A stretch of 64,000 nt of DNA from Nereocystis luetkeana (taxonomy: Eukaryota > Sar > Phaeophyceae > Laminariales > Laminariaceae), in the NCBI GenBank assembly GCA_031213475.1, contig JARUPZ010000035.1, positions 3,524,953 through 3,588,952 of the forward strand, written 5' to 3'. Made by a program: the position numbers and the translations under genes. The notes below the pieces were generated by a model that was not told the DNA's origin, did no database searches, and saw only the letters and a list, made by a program, of their open reading frames with translations. Below are positions 32,401 to 62,099 of this stretch, piece by piece (the first letter of the stretch is position 1; every line of letters starts with the position of its first letter).

Positions 32401-34706
32401 GGGCTTTACCCCGGGGGTGTGATCTGTATGATACGGCTCTTGCGAACGTGGTTCTTCTCGGGTAGCTTGTGTTGACGCAGTGCAGCTCTTGGCGTAAGAA
32501 CGTAACCTGCCGGCAACTATTTGCGGGGGACCATAGTTAATAGGACCAAATATTGTTAGCAAAAATGGTTAAATATATAGGTTTTTATGTATACCATAGG
32601 TCCCATTAACTATGGTCCCCCGTAATAGATCATCTATGTACTGCAGATCATCTGCTACTGCTGTACAGTAGTCTACTGCTGTAGTCTACTGCTGTAGTCT
32701 ACTGCTGTACAGTAGTCTACTGCTGTAGATCTGTCCCCCATGTGTGAAAAACTTTCGTCTTTTCACTCGTGTATTTGACGATATTTTTTTCGTCTCTTCT
32801 TGCAAATAGGGTCTACGTTTTGGGGCCAGCGTCGCGCAGTGCGCAGTATTCATCTGCCGGAGGCCCATAGTAAATAGGACCGAATATAGTTAGTAAAAAT
32901 AGATAAATATATAGGTTTCTGAGTGTTCCGTGGGTCCTATTAACTATTGCCCCCCGTAATAGCTCCTTGTTCCTTATTTATTCCTGGGAAATTTCGCGGG
33001 CTCTTTCACGGGTGATGACCCAACTCCGCGGGTCGGGTCAGAAACGTTTCGAAATATCACGGGTCGGGGCGGGGCGGGACAGCCCTCTACATACTGTTGC
33101 GCCATTGTGCGTATCCATTACGTAGTCGCTGCTGCTGCCGCTGCCGCCGCTGCTGCCGCTAGACGTTACAGTTGGTTCAAGGAAGTCCAGCTCTGTTTCT
33201 GTACTATCACGGGGGACCATATTAAATAGGACCTACGGTACACACAAAAACCTATATATTTCGCTATTTTTACTAAAAAACAATTGGTCCTATTCACTGT
33301 GGTCTCCCGTAATATTGCATGAAGATAGCTCGGAAGCAGCTTGGGACGGAAGTATCTTACATATCGCCTGCAACTTGAGTATGTTGACACCTTTCGCCGC
33401 CCCCCCCCCCCCCCCCCCCCCCCCGCGCGCGCGCTCCCCGCCTCTCACACGCCCGCGATGTTACTATCCTATTATCCCGCCCCAATCACACCAGCACGCG
33501 ATGGCGATCTGTGTGGACATGATGTTCACATACGAGACTTCGTCGATGCTCCACACCAGCGTTGCCGCCTCCGTGCTCACCATCCTCATACCGTCCTGTC
33601 CCTCCACTGTGGGAGGAGGAGGAGGAGGAGGAGGAGGAGGAGGAGGAGGAGCGATGGTCTCGTCCACAGCAGCATCGGCGGCAGCAGCATCGGCAGCGGC
33701 AGCGACAGCAGCAGCAGCGGCGGCGGCGGCGGCAGCGGCAGCAGTCAACGAGGTGGAGGAGAAAGAAGAGGGGACAGGGGATGGTAGCCCCAGGCCCGTC
33801 GCTGAGGGAGGACGCCGCGGGGTTTTCCAGCGCCATATTTTCGAAGACTGCCGGTTGGTGGAACGCATTTTGGAAGCGGTGGCGCTTAACGAGGACGCCG
33901 AGAGAGTCCAGGAAGCGGAGGCGGTGGGGGTGGGGGAAGCCGGGGGAGCCGGGGCGGGGGGCGGGGCGGCGGCAGGTGGTGCCTTGGCGAGAGGCAGCAG
34001 TGCTGATGCTGTCGAGGTGGAGGGGGGGGGGGTAGCGGTGGCGGAAGACACGTTGGAGGCGGGGGGTGACATTGATGTTGGTGGCAGTGGTGGCGGTTAC
34101 AGCGTTGGTGCCGGCGGCGCAGCCGCAGGCGCGGGCGGAGCCAAGGGTAGGAGACGTCGGAGGCCTGGGCGACGTCTGGGCCACATGGGGCATGTCCTCC
34201 TGCTGAGCAGGGCAGTGATCGACGCGCAGAGCGACGAGACGAAGGAGGGAGAAGGGGGAGGGCCGTCTTCGGCCGCTGCGGCTGCTGCGGTCTCGGCTGC
34301 CCCTCTGGCTGCTTCGACTTTGTCTTCCGGCGGGCAGCAGGCGATGCTGCTGGCGGGGGGAGATGGGGGGGGGGAAGGGGGCAGCGGGGAGGCTGACGGG
34401 GGGGGGGGGGGGAAGGGGGAGGGGCGGGGGGCGCAGTGGCAGCGGGGGTAGCGGCTGCGGCGGCGGCGGCGGTGGTCGCTGGAGCGGCGGCGGCGGCAGC
34501 GGAGGCGGCGGCCGAGGATGCGTCGATGGCTCAGCGGAAAAGTTTTGTTGGCGGGCTGTTGGCGCGAAGGGACTGCGCGGAACAGTGGCAGGAGTTCGTC
34601 TCCACCACTCTGGCACAGGAGCTAGGCAGGCAGATGAACCCGCTGGGAGGGTTCGCGGTGCCGTCCAGAGAAGACAAGAATCAGCTCTCTGCTGACTTCC
34701 CGGACG
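17293..34706 (+). CDS. SAPS-domain protein (Sit4/PP6 phosphatase regulatory subunit), multi-exon, partial at both ends
   Basis: Members of the SAPS family bind the catalytic subunit of the PP2A-like phosphatase Sit4/PP6 and direct it to substrates (family knowledge). Twelve exons were joined: 17293-17400, 18113-18199, 19275-19431, 20661-20820, 22045-22370, 23997-24041, 24924-24992, 26779-26865, 29207-29464, 30070-30135, 31289-31357 and 33495-34706. All joins keep phase and give about 880 residues. Family blocks appear in order: LDKDSFTLEEIL, KLVEFLSKESSVRDMMAYL, RLFKFPYMSCEVICCEV, FLSVWCNWSDNPEILRALL, HAMAICVDMMFTYE, FEDCRLVERILEA, GHMGHVLLLSRAV and EQWQEFVSTTLAQE. The first coding exon (family start usually MFW...) was not found upstream, and the C-terminus falls in or beyond the N gap. 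Animal and fungal relatives are about 800-1000 residues; this one is lengthened by Gly/Ala/Glu-rich inserts. The family call comes from recalled family patterns, not a search. Confidence 0.88.
17704..17931 (+). mobile_element. SINE-like retroposon, 5'-truncated, poly-C
   Basis: TTCGCCTCACAAGCGG, GATGCAACTCACCCTTCATG and TATCGAGTACCCCCCC. It sits between SAPS exons a and b. The upstream end abuts another poly-C run (17681-17701). Confidence 0.7.
18113..18199 (+). CDS. SAPS gene exon b
   Basis: Acceptor GGTAG ends at 18112 and donor GTGAGT starts at 18200. It continues the domain as FLSKESSVRDMMAYLSEAP, matching the family pattern in which a short helix after the acidic block is followed by a run before the FKFPF motif. 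Phase in and out (two bases held over at each end) matches the neighbouring exons. The exon ends in RLF plus two bases of Lys. Confidence 0.88.
19275..19431 (+). CDS. SAPS gene exon c (FPYMSCEV block), probable GC donor
   Basis: Acceptor ACAG ends at 19274. The product begins KFPYMSCEVICCEVPDILKA and ends HRAGYLEK, matching the family pattern FPF-ACE-----I--IL...L--LAGYFSK. The protein match continues only if the exon stops after AAG at 19431, so the donor is GCGAGA rather than GT. The next exon then gives VVTVLLKHR in phase 0, as the family requires. Read-through past 19431 leaves the family pattern (ARVGLVGFGL). Confidence 0.85.
19650..19945. repeat. (CAC)n/(CCA)n-rich tract
   Basis: CACCACCAC and CCCCCACCCC repeats in the SAPS intron after exon c. 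Confidence 0.85.
19957..20518 (+). mobile_element. SINE-like retroposon, near full length (about 560 bp), poly-C tail
   Basis: It runs from GGTTGGGTTGGCGTCAGTTG through CGCCTCACAAGCGGTCC, GACACCTCACGGCGCTCCGC and CATGCATGAGATTGGGTAC to TATCGAGTACA and poly-C. It has no coding capacity. TGGCGTCAGTTGG near the 5' end resembles a pol III A box, with a possible B box (GTGGTCGAGTTAG) about 90 bp later, which is a wide spacing. Inverted full-length copy at 35605-36178. Lies in SAPS intron c-d. Confidence 0.68.
20661..20820 (+). CDS. SAPS gene exon d
   Basis: Acceptor TACAG ends at 20660; donor GTAAGCG starts at 20821, phase 1. The product runs VVTVLLKHRCGPTTAFVNEN, then LFRKMVRHLGNFSVMQVAKL, then LLLPKYAALE. 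This matches the family segment F-KVV--L-----------F--LV-HI---S-M--L--L. Degenerate copies of its 3' end plus donor lie downstream in the intron (see 20985-21345). Confidence 0.88.
20841..20960 (-). mobile_element. SINE-like retroposon 3' half (minus)
   Basis: The minus strand carries the CATGCATGAACATCGAGTAC end with a C run, and GGCATGGTAGGGATGCGAGG upstream. It lies just after SAPS exon d. Confidence 0.65.
20985..21345 (+). repeat. Four degenerate copies of the exon d 3' end and splice donor
   Basis: The end of exon d reads CAAGTACGCCGCCCTCGAAG followed by GTAAGCGAG. Related sequence recurs near 20991 (GTATGTCGCCCTTCAAGGTA), 21054 (ATATGCCGCTCTTCAAG), 21127 (AGTATGCCGCCCTTCGAGGT) and, longest, 21218-21345. 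The last begins GGAACTTCTCGGTGATGCTG as in the exon, has an expanded CTG run, and keeps a GTATGCG donor. Each is followed by a sequence like CGAGGCGTG and a G-rich run. None has an obvious acceptor, so they look like pseudo-exon fragments. Confidence 0.72.
21890..22034 (+). mobile_element. LINE 3' tail with poly-C, abutting SAPS exon e
   Basis: Contains GGTGCCCCGTCTCGAAAGGG and AAGATGAGTAACAAATATAC, then a poly-C run. The tail stops 10 bases before the acceptor of SAPS exon e. Confidence 0.68.
22045..22370 (+). CDS. SAPS gene exon e with Gly/Ala/Glu-rich insert
   Basis: Acceptor TGGCAG ends at 22044, directly after the poly-C tail of a LINE fragment; donor GTGTGT starts at 22371. The first two bases join the G of exon d to make Asp. 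The product has IDAAALMGDSRGIDGSEGGG, then the conserved FLSVWCNWSDNPEILRALL (family: V--WL----L---L----), then a long low-complexity Gly/Glu/Asp stretch ending RVNLRMHLSE. The insert is far richer in Gly than animal relatives. The LINE tail sits at the branch-point/pyrimidine-tract position, so the acceptor's C-rich tract may come from the transposon. Confidence 0.84.
22920..23145. repeat. Two (AGATC)n blocks in a short duplication
   Basis: CAGATCAGATCAGATC blocks at 22930-22955 and 23060-23145, with a shared flank (TTGGCACACT, GCATAC/GCATAG). Confidence 0.72.
23760..23860. repeat. C/T-rich low-complexity tract
   Basis: CCTCCTCC mixed with poly-C, 140 bp upstream of SAPS exon f. Confidence 0.85.
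23997..24041 (+). CDS. SAPS gene exon f (45-nt small exon)
   Basis: Acceptor TCGCAG ends at 23996. In phase 0 the sequence encodes VQCTRENILVEALNN, which fits the family helix of the pattern IQSNASQTLCDIV. The donor chosen (GTAGCA after 24041) keeps phase 0 with the next exon. A stronger-looking donor (GTAAGG after 24050) would break phase. This is the least certain exon of the model. Confidence 0.55.
24001..24514 (+). repeat. Duplicated exon f end and donor region (copies 24009-24062 and 24463-24514)
   Basis: The block from the end of exon f into the intron (CATCCTTGTGGAGGCATTGA then ACAACGTAGCACACC and AGGCGTACCGA) recurs about 450 bp downstream as CATTGTGGGGGCATTCAACA then ACTGTAGCACACCACTAGGC. 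The copy lacks an acceptor. It resembles the situation at exon d and at phosphatase exon 3. Confidence 0.75.
24711..24850. repeat. (CCT)n microsatellite
   Basis: About 45 CCT units with TTTT interruptions, 70 bp before the acceptor of SAPS exon g. Confidence 0.93.
24924..24992 (+). CDS. SAPS gene exon g
   Basis: Acceptor GTGCAG ends at 24923 and donor GTATGG starts at 24993; 69 nt, phase 0 both sides. The product LLLALIAQCSPESSFLKRMF plus SPE fits the family segment PLLTALE----VEQLL--MF. It follows a (CCT)n block that may serve as its pyrimidine tract. Confidence 0.82.
25138..25326. mobile_element. Partial and complete hairpin MITE, arms carrying CTGCTGTAG
   Basis: A left arm with adjacent sequence at 25138-25200 and a full copy at 25224-25326. 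In both left arms, CTACTGCTGTAG-type sequence sits between AGGACT and the CCCG core, unlike other copies. Confidence 0.72.
25433..25542. mobile_element. TA-MITE copy
   Basis: TATTACGGGGGACCATAGTT to CTATGCCCCCCCGTAATA; SAPS intron after exon g. Confidence 0.8.
25986..26079. mobile_element. Hairpin MITE copy
   Basis: CCCCTTTAGGACCCCAGTTC to GTGCGGTACTAAAAGGGTTA. Confidence 0.78.
26094..26460. repeat. Three partial ends of the hAT-like family
   Basis: GGGGCTGTGAGTTGGCTGAC-like starts occur at about 26095, 26236 and 26402. The last is followed by AAGTCGCCGACTAGTCATCA. A stacked set of 5' ends. Confidence 0.5.
26779..26865 (+). CDS. SAPS gene exon h
   Basis: Acceptor TTGCAG ends at 26778; donor GTGGGT starts at 26866; 87 nt, phase 0. 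The product is AIDPLVSAATLTKEQ followed by GRKATGSQAALQIL. It corresponds to the family helix with the pattern SxLVSGTQVLLTLL. Confidence 0.8.
27050..28086. mobile_element. Related hAT-like non-autonomous element
   Basis: Starts AGGGGTGTGAGTTGGCTGAC and ends CCAGCCAACTCAGAAGCCCT. The first about 270 bp and last about 250 bp match the 51474 element (GCACACACAGAGAGATCTTC; TTCGCCAGCCAACTAATAAC). The flanks show no clear duplication. Lies in the SAPS intron between exons h and i. Confidence 0.6.
28645..28766 (+). mobile_element. LINE 3' tail with short poly-C
   Basis: Contains CGAGCGCCCAACTGTTGTAG, GGTGCTCCGTCTCGGAAGGG, ATGCGTGGTCAATGG and GAAGTGAGTACGCCCCCC, the end of the LINE family, within the SAPS intron before exon i. 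Confidence 0.7.
28826..28926. mobile_element. Hairpin MITE copy
   Basis: CCCCTTTAGAACTCCAGTCC to GATTGCATTCCTAAAAGGGT. Confidence 0.76.
29080..29190 (+). mobile_element. Two SINE-like 3' fragments in tandem
   Basis: GGCCATGCATGATATGAGTA with poly-C, then GGCCATGCATGATATGGATA with poly-C. Each fragment is under 70 bp. Confidence 0.62.
29207..29464 (+). CDS. SAPS gene exon i
   Basis: Acceptor ACACAG ends at 29206, at the end of an (AC)n run that follows a retroposon poly-C tail; donor GTGAGT starts at 29465. 86 codons, phase 0. It reads AALADRLVRPLPPS..., then an acidic Gly/Glu stretch, then VLERGLRDLVPSLCAYL, which matches the family pattern VL--I-PRL-DFH-LL. The low-complexity part is lineage-specific. 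Confidence 0.82.
29465..30000. repeat. TTGACGGTCTAGTTTTGACCCGTCAA repeat cluster
   Basis: Irregular units of about 100 bp start GGTTGACGGTCTCGTTTTCA at 29487 and recur near 29573, 29658, 29722 and 29885. Intronic, after SAPS exon i. Confidence 0.72.
30070..30135 (+). CDS. SAPS gene exon j
   Basis: Acceptor CTGCAG ends at 30069; donor GTAAAA starts at 30136; 66 nt, phase 0. The 22 residues run DPSMITAQTREQQPRMGSLR then LQ. This is the family motif T--G-L--PLG--RL. Confidence 0.82.
31289..31357 (+). CDS. SAPS gene exon k
   Basis: Acceptor TCCCAG ends at 31288; donor GTAAGC starts at 31358; 69 nt, phase 0. The product VVRFLETLVGMEKPSIDEVL plus IRE continues directly from the L-G--RL motif, as in the family (RL-AALL-T--PSI--EL). 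Confidence 0.84.
31681..31900. mobile_element. Two TA-MITEs in tandem sharing one TA
   Basis: Copy one 31681-31795 and copy two 31794-31900. The junction reads CCCCCGTAATATTACGGGGG, so the second copy inserted at the target TA of the first. Confidence 0.82.
32519..32627. mobile_element. TA-MITE copy (inverse orientation)
   Basis: The asymmetric core is reversed relative to 25433. Ends TGCGGGGGACCATAGTTAAT and GGTCCCCCGTAATA. Confidence 0.8.
32856..32962. mobile_element. TA-MITE copy, 5' end decayed
   Basis: GCCCATAGTAAATAGGACCG to TTGCCCCCCGTAATA. Confidence 0.72.
32985..33085. repeat. Small GGGTC minisatellite block
   Basis: GCGGGTCGGGTCAGAAACGT and CACGGGTCGGGGCGGGGCGG, same family as 820-1760. 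Confidence 0.6.
33204..33314. mobile_element. TA-MITE copy
   Basis: TATCACGGGGGACCATATTA to GGTCTCCCGTAATA, in the SAPS intron before exon l. Confidence 0.78.
33495..34706 (+). CDS. SAPS gene exon l, large, runs into the N gap; contains an apparent frameshift
   Basis: Acceptor ACCAG ends at 33494. It starts HAMAICVDMMFTYETSSMLH (family: MDLLLDLFFKY-WNNFLH). Runs of Gly (GGA repeat, about 33612-33650) and Ala follow, then FEDCRLVERILEAVALNED and LGHMGHVLLLSRAVIDAQ, both conserved family blocks. This frame stops at 34449-34451. The next block, RRDCAEQWQEFVSTTLAQEL, is in another frame, open across 34436-34706. G runs at 34353-34412, including 15 G at 34398-34412, are the likely site of a one-base length error; one extra G there would join the frames. 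It ends at the gap after ADFPD. Confidence 0.82.
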
Positions 34707-34806
34707 NNNNNNNNNNNNNNNNNNNNNNNNNNNNNNNNNNNNNNNNNNNNNNNNNNNNNNNNNNNNNNNNNNNNNNNNNNNNNNNNNNNNNNNNNNNNNN
34801 NNNNNN
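34707..34806. other. Assembly gap (100 N)
   Basis: One hundred N, a conventional gap of unknown size. It cuts the SAPS gene. The sequence after it starts inside a retroposon that also has an inverted copy at 35605-36178, so repeats probably caused the break. Confidence 0.99.
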
Positions 34807-35260
34807 AGTGTTCAAGGTAAGGCAACCCAATAGGCAGTTACATAGCACTCCCATTGCTGTCTCTGGAAATGCCTACACCGGAAATTGAATCAACTCATTG
34901 AAGCTGTCGTCCATATGCAAGTCCACCTCAAAAGCGATCTTACTAGGATGCAGCTCACCCTTTACGCGACTCGCCAGACACCTCACGGCGCTTCACGCTT
35001 GGTGCAAGCAAGGTCTGCCTGGTCGGTAAAAACCCGACATGCTCCGTCCCGGCATTGTAGGGATGCGAGGGTCTATGGTCATACGACTACGGCCATGCAT
35101 GAGATCGAGTACATCTCTCCTATCGAGTACACCCCTCCCCCCCCCCCCCCCCCCCCCCATACGACTACGGCCATGCATGAGATCGAGTACATCTCTCCTA
35201 TCGAGTACACCCCTCCCCCCCCTCCCCTCCCCTCCCCTCCCCTCCTGCCCCCACCCCCTC
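34807..35260 (+). mobile_element. SINE-like retroposon, cut by the gap, with duplicated tail
   Basis: Begins inside the element at the gap edge (GTGTTCAAGGTAAGGCA) and runs to CATGCATGAGATCGAGTAC and poly-C at about 35158. A second tail unit (CATACGACTACGGCCATGCA to poly-C) ends near 35260. It faces the copy at 35605-36178. Confidence 0.75.
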
Positions 35261-35280
35261 CGCTACCCTTGACAACTCAC

Positions 35281-57702
<22,422 letters not shown>

Positions 57703-58026
57703 CGATTCCTCGCCCCGCTGTCAGCTCGCCGAGAACTCTCCGACCTCCGAACCTCCGCAATATGAAAACAAAATCATATTCGATTCGACAACCGTGGTGG
57801 TTGTAATATAAGAAATACATACATTTTCACAGAAACATAAAATGTACCTTATATTTACGATCAATTTGCTACCCGACTAGAAGGGTTTCGACTTTTCGAC
57901 GCTAACGTACAGTTGAGGGGATGGGGTGGAAAAGTAGGACTTGAGTTCTGGGCGCGAAGGGCAAGGGCAGAGATAAACCCACACAGGGCGCCTGGTGAGA
58001 CCGCTCTTGCGCTGGCTCTAGGCACC
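57703..58026. promoter_or_regulatory. Probable bidirectional promoter between the phosphatase and the gene at 58027
   Basis: Two ATG codons with good coding continuations face away from each other across 324 bp. No clear TATA box or other known element stands out. The half next to 58027 is GC-rich and the middle is AT-richer. Inferred from geometry only. Confidence 0.45.
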
Positions 58027-58084
58027 ATGTTTCGACGAAGCCACCCCGCCAGCAGGCTCTCCAACACAGAGCTGAAGAAGCTCG
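58027..58084 (+). CDS. First exon of an unrecognised gene
   Basis: ATG in a good context (CACCATG) is followed by FRRSHPASRLSNTELKKL and the donor GTGAGT. Phase 1 joins exactly to an exon at 58429. The product family is not recognised. The basic start and the following helix-like stretch give no function. Confidence 0.5.
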
Positions 58085-58428
58085 GTGAGTCGGGGCAGCG
58101 CGCGCGCGTGTTGGAAACATTTATTCGCCTCTCTGTTTTTACCATGTTGTCTCACGTGCAGAGAACATTTCACTTTGAGTACGCGATAAAAGTATGTTGC
58201 TGTTGCTGCTGCTGCTGCTGCTGCTTGCTGCTGCTGCTGCAGAGCGTCCCGAGGTTGCTGTTTTAGCCCCGCCCTTGAACTACTCGCCAAGTGCTCCTTG
58301 GCGTGCCTTGCCCCCCTCCCCGCCCCTTCTTATCCCGACGAACCACCTCACCCTCACTGATCTTCCGCGGATTCGTTTCCGCCTCCCCTCTCTCCCTCTC
58401 GCGTCTCGCCGATGTTTTTTTCGCAAAG

Positions 58429-58540
58429 AACAACTGTTTCTCATGGTAGACAGCTGCACGGTCGATATGCAAGCCCGGCCGGGCCAGGACACGGGCAGAA
58501 AGCTCGCCGATACCATCAACGGCTACCCAAACGCCACCAT
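58429..58540 (+). CDS. Second exon of the unrecognised gene
   Basis: A T-rich tract and CGCAAAG precede it; the donor GTAAGC starts at 58541. In phase with the first exon it gives EQLFLMVDSCTVDMQARPGQ then DTGRKLADTINGYPNAT. I see no known domain. A phase-compatible continuation begins at 60404 after TTTTTCAG, starting NFVVFVVLDVPASVLPRILP, open to about 60640. Confidence 0.45.
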
Positions 58541-59654
58541 GTAAGCCAAGCTGCCGAGCTGCAAACAAGTTGCCGCAAGATACCGCAAGCTGCCGTAGTT
58601 CGGGACCTGCCCGCGACGCTGTGTAGCTATTGGTTGTGTTGAACTCACTCTTCTATTTTTGTCCTCGTGGCCTATGTACGCGACGGGAGCCCCGTCTGGT
58701 TTGGACCCTGGGTTGGCCGTGGAATTTTTGCGACCTTTCTTTCACGTCCCGACCTTCCGGCCTCCATCGAAAATAGTACCTGGTACGTAATGTCCGACGC
58801 TGAACGAATAGCAGCGAGCAACAACATAACACCCGGCCGGCAGGGTATGTGTGTACGATGGAAAGGACAATCTCGAGGGGATGTGACGTTATATGTGCGA
58901 CCATTCGTACACTGGCTTGACTGCTGTCTCTTCTCTCATATTAATCATGAGTAGTTTGTGACCACAGAGCTGGTGCATCTCTCTCTTTCCATCATACGAG
59001 TGAGTACCACAGGGTGGTGAGAAGCAAGCAGCACGGGCGTGCTTCATGTCGGTGGGTACCAGGTTCGTACTACGAGTAGAAAGAAGGAAATAACGAAATA
59101 ACGGACGCAGACTACGACTGATAACTACCGGGTATAAGCGTAGTGACACGTAGTCATATTCCATGGTACTACTGCTATGTACGTACCAGGTACATGTGCA
59201 TGGTCACGAGTCGCGATTCATGTGTTTGTAGTCACGATCCATGGTCACGACTCAAGCAAGACCACGGGAGGCCCACAGACCAGACCATAATAGACGAAGA
59301 CTCACAATGTTCGCGATTGCACGATTATACGAGTATAGCTATGATACTATGAATACTACCAGGGTATTAATTATAATACAGTTCGTCTTCACTCACGATA
59401 TACTCCTCTCAAGCTATCAAGCTCTCTCACGTGATTCGTATTTATCAACTTTACTATTTTTTGAGCTGGACATGCCACCGACGAAAGAGCAGCCTATGCC
59501 CGTTCGTGGGGAGAGAAGCAACCAGCAAGCAGTCTGCCTGTAAGCTCGTACCAGTTACAGCAGTCTGCTTGCATGCTCGTACCAGGTACCCCTACATGTT
59601 ATAAATAAAACACAGGACACAGGTACCTGGTATATCCACCGGTATTCACTCATA

Positions 59655-59703
59655 ATTTGACTGGTCTGTCCCCCAAAACGGGACTGCGGTTCTAAAAGGG
59701 TTT
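59655..59703. mobile_element. Hairpin MITE half copy
   Basis: GTCCCCCAAAACGGGACTGC and GGTTCTAAAAGGGTTTT; left arm missing. Confidence 0.68.
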
Positions 59704-59817
59704 TAAAATAGTGCTGCAGCTGACAAACTGCTCTGTCTTCATCAATCGATCCGCGCCTGCCTGTGTCTGCTTCGGGCGTTGCGCTCTACGCTCTACTTCT
59801 ACTGTTAATCTACTGTA

Positions 59818-59819
59818 GT

Positions 59820-59897
<78 letters not shown>
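59818..59897. repeat. (TAA)n microsatellite
   Basis: About 26 TAA units. Confidence 0.95.
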
Positions 59898-59898
<1 letters not shown>

Positions 59899-60403
59899 CA
59901 ATAATAGCTACCCAGTACGACACCGGGAGTGTAAGTATGATACGTAATACGTAGCCCCCTCCCCCCGTGTGTTCGAACGTCTGACTGGCTGACTGACTGG
60001 AATGTGACGCAAGATGCAGTCATAGATTGATTACACATGTGCCGATGTCGGAGATATAACGGATGCGGTATGCTCCTATTATATTAATACTCGTAGGATA
60101 TCGGCGCAGAGCCTAACGGTATCAATGACGTTCGCCATCCCGACAGACCACGACAAGCTTGAGCGCCAGCCAGCGAGCTAGAGACCCACGATTGGGATTC
60201 AACCTGTACAAAAATGATGATCAGTTGGACGCTGGACGATATGATATGAAGCTTGCGATCGACAGTGTGTTTATTTACAATACTCGTACTATATATACCT
60301 GTTACTTGGCATCTGGGGTGCGCAGGAACCAAACCGGGGCTAGGTGGTCGTTTCTTGGTCATACTCGGGGATACATGCATGCACACACCTTTGGATTTTT
60401 CAG

Positions 60404-60625
60404 GAATTTCGTTGTCTTTGTTGTCCTCGACGTACCAGCCAGCGTTTTGCCGCGTATTCTGCCCCAACAGAGCTCAACAAGTTTCGATCTTCCGGAAGTT
60501 TTTTTTTCGACTTTTGGTCTCGCCTCTAACCCCGACCGAATAGCAAGGCTGTCGCTTTTTCGACCAATGCTGGCGGACAGACCAGCAGAGGTCACCATGT
60601 ACCAAGAGGAGTCCACAAGTCCCGT
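60404..60625 (+). CDS. Possible further exon of the gene starting at 58027
   Basis: The acceptor TTTTTCAG ends at 60403. One base completes a Met codon from 58540, then the frame is open through FDLPEVFFSTFGLASNPD and ADRPAEVTMYQEES. The end is set loosely. The minus strand of the same stretch also has an open frame starting MVTSAGLSASIGRK, with a GTGTGT donor, so the strand is uncertain. No family is recognised for either. Confidence 0.3.
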
Positions 60626-60944
60626 TCATTGGTCAAACGCTGATTTTTGTTGTGTTGTTTCGTCGGTCAACACGGTCAACAGCATAAAACACACACACAC
60701 ATTTACACCCCTGCTCCCGCCTAACACCCTGATCCCGCGCCGACCTGATCCCACCCAGACCTGAGTCCTCCAAACTGGCCCTCGGTATATACAGAAGTTA
60801 GCCGCCGGCAGGGCCCACCTAAGACACCCTGATCCCCCGCCGTCGACAATTGAGGTGCTGCTGTGCTGCAGCAAGCAGCACCACGCACTGCGTACAAGCA
60901 GGTTTTCATCTCTTTCTTATAACGTGTTTGTCGTGTCTGTCGTA

Positions 60945-61055
60945 TTCAGTACGATGGCATGGCATTGCGTTGTCCACTCTGCTTACTGCGTAGCAACGTA
61001 GTTTCTCTGTGACGTCGACGGGTAGCGATATTTTTTAATGTGAAGAACACCCACA
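60945..61055. repeat. CCCGTCGACATCCAGCACA repeat, reversed piece
   Basis: GGCATTGCGTTGTCCACTCT, GTGACGTCGACGGGTAGCGA and TTTAATGTGAAGAACACCCA. Confidence 0.6.
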
Positions 61056-61239
61056 CATACGTAGCCGAACGAGGGGTACCCTTCTTCGCCCGTCGTAGGA
61101 TCTAATACGCGAGATAAGTTGACTCCTTTTAGTGCTGCATTGTCCGTCAACAAGTATCTAAATATACCGTACTTCCAAGCATCGCTTCCCCAACTGCTCC
61201 TAAGCCGAGAGGGTAGCCCTACAGAGGTCAAAACGCCGC

Positions 61240-61835
61240 GTCGAACACATTCTCCAAGCTGCTTTTCTCGACAACAGAGAGAGTGCAAACGCCGAGCGAT
61301 GCGTCCGCGGAAATATGTCGTCGAGAAATTTCCAAAGCCACGTTTTGGAGAAGGTCGTCACAGAAATGCCTCCCAGGGGGGGGGGGGGGGGGTTATCTGG
61401 TATGGCATGTACACGGACGGTAGCATCGCGCGGCACTTGCTTTCCTTCCTTTTTTTCGTTCCTGGTTTCGATGTCGTCGTGTCCCTGTCTATGTTGAAGT
61501 GTTTTCTTTTTGCTGCTTTACCAGTACTTTTTTAATATTTGAAAGGTTGCGTGTTTGTTTTTTTGGTGGTGGACCGCTTGCTTGATGTTGAAGTGTGTAT
61601 CACACGGGTGATGAGATAACGCACCTCCTCGGACGGACCTCACAGCCACTGTTCTCCGAAGCACCGGGGGCGCACACAGCGAAAACAGTGGCCTTGGAAA
61701 GTGCTTGTCCAGGTGTTTCCATGGACGCATCGCTCGGCGTTTACACTCTTCCCGTCGTCGAGGAAACCAGCTCTGGAATTCGTCCAAGGGGGTGTGCTAT
61801 ATTATCACCCTAGGGTGATAGTGTTATACCAGATA
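61240..61835. repeat. GTGATAA family copies
   Basis: 61240-61400 carries GAGCGATGCGTCCGCG and a poly-G run. 61605-61830 carries GATGAGATAACGCACCTCCT, GAGGAAACCAGCTCTGGAAT, and ends with the palindrome TATCACCCTAGGGTGATA. Confidence 0.62.
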
Positions 61836-61936
61836 CTCCATATTTATATATACGGTAGTACGAAGTATATACCAGGTGTATGCGTGTTGTTGTTGTTGTT
61901 GTTGTTGTTGGTAGTGGTAGTGGTAGTGGTGGTGGT

Positions 61937-62095
61937 GTCTTCTTTCTTCGCATTAAATCTCCTTCGCATTAAACCATTTTGTTTTTGTACCCACCGACAG
62001 GACACCCAGCACACCCAGTGACCGTACCGACATACCGATTCTTCGTGCTATGTGTTATAGGAGAGGGATGCAAGTGCTGTGATCGCACTCAGGTC
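61937..62095. repeat. CCCGTCGACATCCAGCACA repeat copy
   Basis: TTCGCATTAAACCATTTTGT, GACACCCAGCACACCCAGTG and GTGATCGCACTCAGGTCACA. Confidence 0.62.
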
Positions 62096-62099
62096 ACAC

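Noticed and set aside
33486-34616. 376-residue Pro/Arg-rich minus-strand frame
   Set aside because: Antisense of SAPS exon l; composition follows from GGN and GCN codons.
58667-58954. Frame reading VRDGSPVWFGPWVGRGIFATF as the third exon of the 58027 gene
   Set aside because: No convincing acceptor and it runs into the ACCTGGTAC motif; the 60404 acceptor suits the phase better.
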